Shown here: piece after piece, positions 49,533 through 55,376 of the stretch
Numbering within the stretch: the stretch's first letter is position 1
Layout of the letters: each line of letters opens with the position of its first letter
Source: Eubacteriales bacterium
Lineage (GTDB): Bacteria > Bacillota > Clostridia > Lachnospirales > Lachnospiraceae
Assembly (NCBI GenBank): GCA_030524125.1
Contig: JAUNHB010000008.1
Coordinates: forward strand, 1 to 55,376
Direction: 5' to 3'
Length of the DNA: 55,376 nt
The notes under the pieces: model-generated
What the model saw: only the letters and a program-made list of their open reading frames with translations
Told to the model about the DNA's origin: nothing
Databases searched by the model: none
Program-made: the position numbers and the translations under genes

Positions 49533-51029
49533 TCAATCCCCTTCCCTTTCCGGAAATTCCAGCTCGTCCACATAAATGTCCTGAAATTCCGCTTCTCTTG
49601 CCAGCTCCAGAAACTGTACGCTTCCGGCCAGCCGGCGGCTTCTCTCATACTCCTTCTGGTTCAGCGCCGCGATCTTCGCGCCTTCGCCCGCCGCGTTTCC
49701 GATGGACGTGATACGACCTCTGAGCTCCTGCGGCAGCATGCCGATGTCGCAGGCGCTCTCCGGATCCAGATAGTTGCCGAACGCGCCCGCGATCAGCACC
49801 TCCTCGATGTCCTCCACCCGGATGCCCCGCTTTTCGCAGAGCATCCGGATCCCGGCGGCGATGGCCGCCTTGGCCAGCTGAAGCTCCCGGATATCCTTCT
49901 GCACCAGCGACACGTTCTTTGTAAAATACCATGTCTGCGAGAGCCGCCCGCTCTCGTCCACCCGTCCGGTCCTGCACAGGCAGGCCGCCGCGTCCAGAAG
50001 CCCGGATCCGCAGATCCCCAGAGGCTCTCCTCCGCCGATCACATGGAAGGAGATCTCTCCCTCCTCGTCCGCCTGCACGTGGTCGATGGCTCCGGTGCTG
50101 CCCCGCATGCCGCAGCTGATCTTCGCGCCCTCAAACGCCGGGCCTGCGGCGGTGGAGCAGGCGATCAGGCCGTCCCGGTTGCCCAGCACCATCTCTCCGT
50201 TCGTTCCGATATCCACCAGCAGCGTCATTTTCTCCCGCTGCTCCAGCCGTGACGCCAGAAGGCAGCCCACCGTGTCCGCTCCCACAAATCCTCCGATGTT
50301 GGGAAGCCACATCAGCTTCGCCTGCGGATGGACCTGGATGCCGCACTCCAGAGCCGGACGGACTACCGCGTCCTTCACCTTCGGCTCGTAGGGCGCCAGC
50401 ACGAGGGAATCCACCGGGATCTCCAAAAAGAGATGATGCATACAGGTGTTTCCCACCATGACGATCCGGACGATGTCCTCCGGGCTGCCTCCGCACTCTC
50501 TGGCAAGCTCTCTCAAAAGCTCTCCGATCAGCCGCCTGATGCAGCCGCTCAGCGCCTCCGCTCCATGCTCCATGGCGTAGCTGCTGCGCATGACTACATC
50601 CGCCCCGTACTGCCGCTGCGGATTGAGCATACTTTTCACTGCCAGCGTCTCTCCCGACCTTCCGTCCATGAGGTAGACCACCACCGACGTGGAGCCAAGA
50701 TCCACCGCCGCCAGAAGCGGATGCTCCGTGTCCTTCGGAAGATTGCCCGGCGCAAACCGCACCGCTCCAGCGCTTCCCTTCGTCAGGATCTGATCCTTCT
50801 TCTTGCCGCCCTGCCCGGTATCCACCTCCATGTCCCCCCGGATCATGGTCTGACAGGCCAGACGCTCCACGCCGTCGGCCAGGATCCTGCATTTTCCGCA
50901 TTTTCCGTTGCCTCCGCAGGGCGCGTCCGGCGTCAGTCCCGCCGCCCGCTCCGCCTCCAGCACGGTCATTCCTTCCTTCGCCTCATAGACGATTTTTTCT
51001 TTCACAAAGGTCACGTTCCAAGTTTTCAA
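49533..51029 (-). CDS. Reductive activator of corrinoid proteins (RACE/RACo-like, DUF4445)
   Basis: 498-residue ATP-dependent activator that reduces accidentally oxidised Co(II) corrinoid proteins. Residues 1-85 are a 2Fe-2S ferredoxin domain (CGGNGKCGKC...C); residues about 105-480 the ASKHA-type DUF4445 part (AAVDLGSTSVVVYLMDG; LLVDIGTNGEMVLGN; IAGAFGNYLDPESA). Shorter than the roughly 600-residue RACo because the linker is reduced. Start is TTG at 51029 with GGAGGGG upstream. Together with the corrinoid protein it indicates an active methyl-transfer cycle. Confidence 0.92.
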   Translation of the reverse strand: MKTWNVTFVKEKIVYEAKEGMTVLEAERAAGLTPDAPCGGNGKCGKCRILADGVERLACQTMIRGDMEVDTGQGGKKKDQILTKGSAGAVRFAPGNLPKDTEHPLLAAVDLGSTSVVVYLMDGRSGETLAVKSMLNPQRQYGADVVMRSSYAMEHGAEALSGCIRRLIGELLRELARECGGSPEDIVRIVMVGNTCMHHLFLEIPVDSLVLAPYEPKVKDAVVRPALECGIQVHPQAKLMWLPNIGGFVGADTVGCLLASRLEQREKMTLLVDIGTNGEMVLGNRDGLIACSTAAGPAFEGAKISCGMRGSTGAIDHVQADEEGEISFHVIGGGEPLGICGSGLLDAAACLCRTGRVDESGRLSQTWYFTKNVSLVQKDIRELQLAKAAIAAGIRMLCEKRGIRVEDIEEVLIAGAFGNYLDPESACDIGMLPQELRGRITSIGNAAGEGAKIAALNQKEYERSRRLAGSVQFLELAREAEFQDIYVDELEFPEREGD

Positions 51030-51061
51030 TGCTGTCCCCTCCCATCTGTTCCACTGCTTTC

Positions 51062-51090
51062 ATTATAGCAGTCCCGGAAATTCCGCACAA
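51062..51090 (-). promoter_or_regulatory. Promoter of the RACE-DUF2284 operon
   Basis: Minus strand: TTGTGC, 17 bases, TATAAT, about 33 bases before the start. Confidence 0.7.
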
Positions 51091-51115
51091 TCCCGAAACG
51101 CGGATTTCTGTAGGC

Positions 51116-51268
51116 AACAGTTCAGCCAGCCGGAACGCGATAGTTACTGTTCGGGCCAGCCTCAAACACCTGCTGTTTGAGGCGTGAGAACGTGATTCAA
51201 GTGTGAGCGGGCTCCTTTTGCGAAGCAAAACTTCAAATGAGCCCGCGAATGGCGCGGGCTGAACTGCC
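51116..51268. repeat. MITE-like dispersed repeat, copy 3
   Basis: About 153 bp with ends AACAGTTCAGCC/GGCTGAACTG. Only the ends match copies 1 and 2; the inside is different and holds several hairpins (CCTCAAACA/TGTTTGAGG, GCGGGCTC/GAGCCCGC, TTTTGCGAAGCAAAA). Sequence just outside the right end (AGAGGCGACGAGTGCGCA) also flanks copy 2. It fills most of the gap before purC, with a lone TTGACA near 51338 and no clear -10. Confidence 0.75.
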
Positions 51269-51408
51269 TCGCAGAGGCGACGAGTGCGCACCGCCGCGGA
51301 CCGGCCGCGTTTGCGCCGCGCTTCCTCCAATTTGCGCTTGACAGCCCCCTGTAAATAATGATACGGTTACTGTGAAATTTTCAAAACCAAGCGATGAGGT
51401 GCAAGAAT

Positions 51409-52278
51409 ATGCAGGAATTAAAGCCAATCAAAGAAGGTAAGGTACGCGAGATCTACGACAACGGCGACAGTCTGATCATGGTCGCCACCGACCGCATCAG
51501 CTGCTTTGACGTCATTCTGAACAACGAGGTCACGAAAAAGGGCACGGTCCTGACGCAGATGTCCAAATTCTGGTTCGACATGACGGAGGACATTCTTCCG
51601 AACCATATGATCTCCGTGGACGTAAACGAGATGCCGGAGTTTTTCCGGCAGGACAAGTACCGCGGAAAATCCATGATGTGCCGCAAGCTCCGGATGCTTC
51701 CCATCGAATGCATCGTCCGCGGCTACATCACCGGAAGCGGCTGGGCCAGCTATCAGGAGAACGGAACCGTCTGCGGCATCCGTCTGCCGGAGGGCTTAAA
51801 GGAGTCCGACAAGCTGCCGGAGCCCATCTACACGCCGTCCACCAAGGCTGAGATCGGCGATCACGACGAGAATATTTCCTTTGAGCAGAGCGTCGAGCAT
51901 CTGGAGAAGCATTTCCCCGGCAAAGGACTCGAATACGCGGAAAAGCTCCGGGACAGCACCATCGCTCTCTATCAGAAGTGCGCGGAGTACGCGCTGAGCA
52001 AAGGGATCATCATCGCCGACACCAAGTTTGAGTTCGGTCTCGACGAGGACGGAAATCTGCTGATCGGCGACGAGATGCTCACGCCCGACAGCTCCCGCTT
52101 CTGGCCCGCCGACGGCTACGAGCCCGGCCACGGCCAGCCCTCCTTCGACAAGCAGTTCGCCCGCGACTGGCTGAAGGCCAACCCGGACAACAACTGGACG
52201 CTGCCGCAGGAGATCGTGGACAAGACCATCGCCAAATATCTTCAGGCGTACAAGATGCTGACCGGCAAAGATCTGTAA
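51409..52278 (+). CDS. purC: Phosphoribosylaminoimidazole-succinocarboxamide synthase
   Basis: 289-residue SAICAR synthase of purine biosynthesis, joining CAIR and aspartate with ATP. Motifs: IKEGKVREIY at the N-terminus, VATDRISCFD, ECIVRGYITGSGW, LIGDEMLTPDSSRFW. The size matches the longer form seen in Clostridia and yeast rather than the 237-residue enteric form. Start ATG 51409 follows GAGGTGC; the ATG at 51394 overlaps that site. Stands alone, with no other pur genes here. Confidence 0.96.
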   Translation: MQELKPIKEGKVREIYDNGDSLIMVATDRISCFDVILNNEVTKKGTVLTQMSKFWFDMTEDILPNHMISVDVNEMPEFFRQDKYRGKSMMCRKLRMLPIECIVRGYITGSGWASYQENGTVCGIRLPEGLKESDKLPEPIYTPSTKAEIGDHDENISFEQSVEHLEKHFPGKGLEYAEKLRDSTIALYQKCAEYALSKGIIIADTKFEFGLDEDGNLLIGDEMLTPDSSRFWPADGYEPGHGQPSFDKQFARDWLKANPDNNWTLPQEIVDKTIAKYLQAYKMLTGKDL

Positions 52279-52287
52279 CTCTGTAAT

Positions 52288-52318
52288 CGGATAGGGGGAG
52301 ATCTTCTTCCCCTATCCG
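52288..52318. terminator. Hairpin between purC and the convergent fusion gene
   Basis: Perfect 10-bp stem CGGATAGGGG/CCCCTATCCG with an 11-base loop, ten bases after the purC stop. No T-run on either side, so efficiency is doubtful. Confidence 0.55.
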
Positions 52319-52383
52319 CCGCGATACGCGGACAAGATGGCTTTATCTCACCCTGTTCCCTTCCAAATGTAAAGCCGCCGGCG

Positions 52384-53991
52384 CTACTCCTGCCCCATCA
52401 TTTCCGCCATTTCCCTCATATACTTTGGAATCTGAAAGCCCTGAGGACAATGTCTCGTACAGCTTCCGCAGGAAATACAGGCCGAGGGGCGTTTCCCCTC
52501 CTCCAGCGAGAGAAGATTCGCAAGCCGCCATGCTCCGCCAAGCTTCGCGTCATTGTATGCCTTCAGGAGAGCGGGGATATCCAGTCCCGCCGGACATCCC
52601 GGACAGCAGTAACGGCAGGCTGTACAGGCCACTGCCACCGCGGCGCGCTGCTTCTGCGCCGCCTCCCGGATGCATTCCTGCTCCTTCTCCGTCAGCGGAA
52701 GCGCCTCCTGATATGTACGCAGATTATCTTCCAGCTGCGCGAGCGTAGACATCCCGCTGAGCGCCACCCATACATTGGGAAGATCCAAAACCCACCGTAC
52801 CGCCCATGAAGCCAGCGAGCGGTCGGGAGCCGCTTCCTTCAAAGGCTGTGCGGCGTCCTCATTTAAGTTTGCCAGAAGTCCGCCGTGTACCGTCTCCATG
52901 ACCATCACCGGTATGCGCGCCTCTGTCAGGATCTCGTAGAGCTCCCTCGCGTCCCCGAAATACCAGTCATAATAATTGAGCTGGATCTGCACAAAATCCC
53001 ATGAATACGCCTCCAGACATCTGCGCAGCACCGCCGGGCTTCCGTGGAAGGAAAAGCCCAGACGGCGGATCGTTCCTTTTTTTCTTAAAGCGTCAAAGTA
53101 AGCGATGCATCCGTTTTCAAGAATCTCATCCGCGTCGGAATCCTGAATGCCGTGAAGCAGATAAAAGTCGATATAATCCATCTGCAGCCGTTTCAGCTGC
53201 TCCGCAAACTGCGCCCTGTAATCCGGATTCGCCTGCATGTTGTACTTATCCGCCACAAAATACCGGTTTCTCGGATACTCCCGCAGAGCCTTTCCCAGAA
53301 ACTCCTCCGACTTTCCCTCGTGATAAATATAAGCCGTATCATAATAGGTGATCCCGGCCTCCATGCACCGGTCGATGATGGCTTTCGCCTTCTCATAATC
53401 AATCGAGCCATAGTCGCCGTCTCTGACCGGCAGACGCATGACGCCCATGCCAAGGCGCGAGGGAACCGCGTCGTTCAGGCTTTTCCCAAACTCCCGGATC
53501 TCTTTCCATTTCTGTTCCTTCTGCTCCTCCTTTTCCAGCATCGTAAAAACGCCCATGTTTTCCAGCTTCAGATAGCCCAGAAAGGAATTTTCATACTCGT
53601 AAAGCGCGCCGCCGTACACATCCTCGCTCCCGGAACTCAGAAGCAGCGCCGCCTTCTTTAAGCGCAGCGGCCGATCCAGCGCATAGATCCGGTTGATCGC
53701 ACACTGGAGCTGACCTGTAAAACTGTGGTAGTAGACAGGCGACGCCAGCACGATCATATCCGCTTCATCAAGCACCGGATAAATCTCCTGCATATCGTCC
53801 TTCTGCACGCAGACGCGCTGTTCCTTTGTATGACAATACTCACAGGCAAGACATCCCGCGATCTTCCTCTGACAGACCGGGACGACCGTGACCTCATGCC
53901 CGCTCTCCCGTGCTCCCTCCGCAAACGCGGATACCATGGCCGCCGTGTTGCCATGAGGCCTTGGACTTCCGTTCAATACCAAAATTTTCAT
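52384..53991 (-). CDS. Fusion of flavodoxin-like FMN reductase, aldo/keto reductase and 4Fe-4S domain
   Basis: 535-residue cytosolic redox protein in three parts. Residues 1-175 match NAD(P)H-dependent FMN reductases/iron-sulfur flavoproteins: MKILVLNGSPRPHGNTAAM binds FMN and CLACEYCHTKEQRVC could hold a cluster. Residues about 180-460 are an aldo/keto reductase barrel (MGVMRLPV, YYDTAYIYHEGKSEEFLG with catalytic Asp/Tyr, DFYLLHG). Residues 460-535 have 4Fe-4S cysteines (CTACRYCCPGCP, CISCGSCTRHCP). Iron-sulfur AKRs occur in Clostridia; fusion to the flavin domain is unusual. Four-base overlap with the upstream small gene. Substrate unknown. Confidence 0.85.
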   Translation of the reverse strand: MKILVLNGSPRPHGNTAAMVSAFAEGARESGHEVTVVPVCQRKIAGCLACEYCHTKEQRVCVQKDDMQEIYPVLDEADMIVLASPVYYHSFTGQLQCAINRIYALDRPLRLKKAALLLSSGSEDVYGGALYEYENSFLGYLKLENMGVFTMLEKEEQKEQKWKEIREFGKSLNDAVPSRLGMGVMRLPVRDGDYGSIDYEKAKAIIDRCMEAGITYYDTAYIYHEGKSEEFLGKALREYPRNRYFVADKYNMQANPDYRAQFAEQLKRLQMDYIDFYLLHGIQDSDADEILENGCIAYFDALRKKGTIRRLGFSFHGSPAVLRRCLEAYSWDFVQIQLNYYDWYFGDARELYEILTEARIPVMVMETVHGGLLANLNEDAAQPLKEAAPDRSLASWAVRWVLDLPNVWVALSGMSTLAQLEDNLRTYQEALPLTEKEQECIREAAQKQRAAVAVACTACRYCCPGCPAGLDIPALLKAYNDAKLGGAWRLANLLSLEEGKRPSACISCGSCTRHCPQGFQIPKYMREMAEMMGQE

Positions 53992-54239
53992 GCCCTGCTC
54001 TCACTCCTTTCCACTGCCTTTCTCATCCGGAACACCAGATAATCCAGACAGTCGATCCGCCTCTGCTCCAGATGCATGGCGTCCAAAAGCGCCTGACGAT
54101 GTCTTTCCAGAAATCTCATCTGCCTTTTTATGTCGCCCTCCCCGCAAATCTCCAGAAATTCCTCCACCTGTTCCCTGCTGCAGCCGGCGTCCTTTAGATT
54201 CTGGATCACCGCGTCCTGCTCCTTTGTCTCCACACTCAT
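53988..54239 (-). CDS. Small helical protein, MerR C-terminal-like
   Basis: 83-residue, probably all-helical protein (NLKDAGCSREQVEEFLEIC; RFLERHRQALLDAMHLEQRRIDCLDYLVF) that looks like the coiled-coil effector half of a MerR regulator without its DNA-binding part. GAGGTGA precedes ATG 54239, so it appears to be made as such. ATGA overlap with the fusion gene links them. Function unknown; could modulate the fusion protein or be a relic. Confidence 0.65.
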   Translation of the reverse strand: MSVETKEQDAVIQNLKDAGCSREQVEEFLEICGEGDIKRQMRFLERHRQALLDAMHLEQRRIDCLDYLVFRMRKAVERSESRA

Positions 54240-54268
54240 CTGATCTCACCTCGTTTCTCATGTAACCT

Positions 54269-55376
54269 TCACATTCCTTCATATTCCGCCGCGCCCCGTT
54301 TCAGCCGGTCCAGTCCGTCCGCAAGGATGCTGCGCGGGCAGGCCATGTTGAGACGCAGGAAACGGGAACCGGCGGCTCCATACTGCGCTCCCTCCGACAG
54401 ATAAAGGCCCGTTCTCTCCCTGAGAAAGCGGGCCAAAGAGGCCGCGTCCTCCGTGAGCTTCCCGCAGTCGATCCACAGAAGATAGGTGGCTTCTGCTTCC
54501 GCCAGATGAAGCTTCGGAATCTCTGTCTCCAGATACTGTTTCACCAGCTGCCGGTTTTCTTCCAGATAGCCGCGCAGTTCATCCAGCCATGGGCCGCCCT
54601 CTGTGAACGCCGCCACCGCCGCCTGCACCGCAAAGGCGTTGGGCTCCGCCACCTCGTCCGTATTGATGGCACGGTACATTTTGCTCCGCAGCGCCTCGCC
54701 CGGCACGACGATGGCCGCCGTCTGCAGCCCCGCCAGATTGAAAGTCTTCGTGGGGGCGATGCAGGTCACGCTGTTTTCCCGGCACGTCTCAGACACGGAG
54801 GCAAATGGAATATACTCTTTTCCGGGCGCAGTCAGGTCGCAATGAATTTCATCGGAAAGCACGATCACATGATGCTTCGCGCACAGCTCGCCGATCCGGG
54901 AAAGCGTCTCCCGGTCCCAGATCTTCCCCACCGGGTTGTGGGGATTGCACAGGATCATCATCGTGGTCTGCGGGTCGGAGAGATCCCGTTCCAGCGCCTC
55001 AAAATCGATCCTGTACTGTCCTCCCTCATACAGCAGAGGACTTTCCAGCACCTCTCTTCCGTTATTTACAATAGAATTGAAAAAAATATTGTAGACCGGC
55101 GTCTGGATCAGCACCTTCTCTCCCGGTGTGGTCAGCTTGCGTACCGCGCTGGAGATGGCAGGCACCACGCCCGTCACAAACATCAGCCATTCTTTTTGGA
55201 TCAAAAAATGATGCCGCTGCTCCCACCATGTCTGATAAGCCTGATACCATTCGTCCGGCACGATGGAATATCCAAAGACGCCATGCTCTGCCCGTTTCAA
55301 AATGGTTTCCCGAATTTCCGGCGCTGTCTGAAAATCCATATCCGCCACCCACATGGGAAGCTCGTTTTCTTTTACG
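54269..55376 (-). CDS. MalY/PatB-type PLP-dependent C-S lyase/aminotransferase (5' end cut by window)
   Basis: At least 368 residues of a fold-type I PLP enzyme of the MalY/PatB family (cystathionine beta-lyase-like). The usual PMWVADMDF motif is at the edge of the window with ELP before it, so roughly 20-30 N-terminal residues lie outside. Seen: NPHNPVGKIW, VLSDEIHCDL, the PLP Lys in APTKTFNLAGLQTA, and the C-terminal substrate Arg in SRFLRLNMACPRSIL. Likely cleaves cystathionine or cysteine S-conjugates. First of a probable three-gene operon with the small helical and fusion genes. Confidence 0.93.
   Translation of the reverse strand, partial: VKENELPMWVADMDFQTAPEIRETILKRAEHGVFGYSIVPDEWYQAYQTWWEQRHHFLIQKEWLMFVTGVVPAISSAVRKLTTPGEKVLIQTPVYNIFFNSIVNNGREVLESPLLYEGGQYRIDFEALERDLSDPQTTMMILCNPHNPVGKIWDRETLSRIGELCAKHHVIVLSDEIHCDLTAPGKEYIPFASVSETCRENSVTCIAPTKTFNLAGLQTAAIVVPGEALRSKMYRAINTDEVAEPNAFAVQAAVAAFTEGGPWLDELRGYLEENRQLVKQYLETEIPKLHLAEAEATYLLWIDCGKLTEDAASLARFLRERTGLYLSEGAQYGAAGSRFLRLNMACPRSILADGLDRLKRGAAEYEGM

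Noticed and set aside
51338-51366. TTGACA near 51338 as the purC promoter
   Set aside because: No acceptable -10 at 16-18 bases; left unassigned.

Overview
The window reads as chromosomal DNA of a GC-rich (roughly 55-60% by eye) anaerobic, spore-forming Clostridia, most likely a Lachnospiraceae-type gut or sediment fermenter. Support: the cotJABC spore-coat operon, bifunctional AdhE, corrinoid methyltransferase proteins, BcrA/BadF-type 2-hydroxyacyl-CoA dehydratase activase, no respiratory membrane complexes, and strong GGAGG ribosome binding sites with sigma-A promoters. Most genes lie on the minus strand; species cannot be fixed from the sequence alone.

Layout. 0-2 kb: rpsB-tsf translation operon. 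2-6 kb: an AT-rich YhcG/DUF1016 nuclease gene that looks acquired, a MATE exporter with an overlapping acetyltransferase, and a divergent AraC regulator. 6-10.4 kb: sucrose locus scrR-scrA-scrB with two LacI-type operators. 10.5-13.1 kb: adhE. 13.3-16.2 kb: trkA-trkH potassium uptake. 16.4-17.6 kb: cotJABC. 17.7-21.2 kb: an inactive rhomboid-like membrane protein and a blaI/blaR1-type pair. 21.6-25.9 kb: a 1416-residue activase/dehydratase fusion. 25.9-38.5 kb: LysR regulator, YoaK-type membrane protein, fumarase, soluble fumarate reductase, and a complete FlxABCD-HdrABC-type electron-bifurcating module. 38.5-51 kb: MFS transporter and an O-demethylase-like corrinoid system (UroD-like methyltransferase, corrinoid protein, methyl-H4folate methyltransferase, reductive activator, DUF2284), with two paralogous PucR-type regulators and an embedded hisH-hisF-ung operon. 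51-55.4 kb: purC, a flavodoxin/aldo-keto reductase/ferredoxin fusion, and a truncated MalY/PatB C-S lyase.

The most interesting feature is the 12-gene stretch 26928-37962. It joins heterodisulfide-reductase-type (HdrB, C, A, MvhD) and NADH-oxidising Flx-type (FlxC, B, A) subunits to a quinone-independent fumarate reductase (FrdBA) and class I fumarase. The simplest reading is a cytosolic system that splits NADH electrons between fumarate and ferredoxin, fed with fumarate from malate. Its leader carries a cobalamin riboswitch, two intrinsic terminators and two inverted repeats that resemble the clostridial Rex (NADH/NAD+) operator. This suggests that fumarate reduction is used when the redox pool is reduced and cobalamin is scarce, that is, when the corrinoid-dependent methyl metabolism encoded next door cannot run. 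That link is inference.

The intergenic spaces hold a dispersed MITE-like repeat of about 140-160 bp with CAGTTCAGCC-type inverted ends (three copies and one fragment) and a 161/162-bp tandem repeat rich in hairpins.
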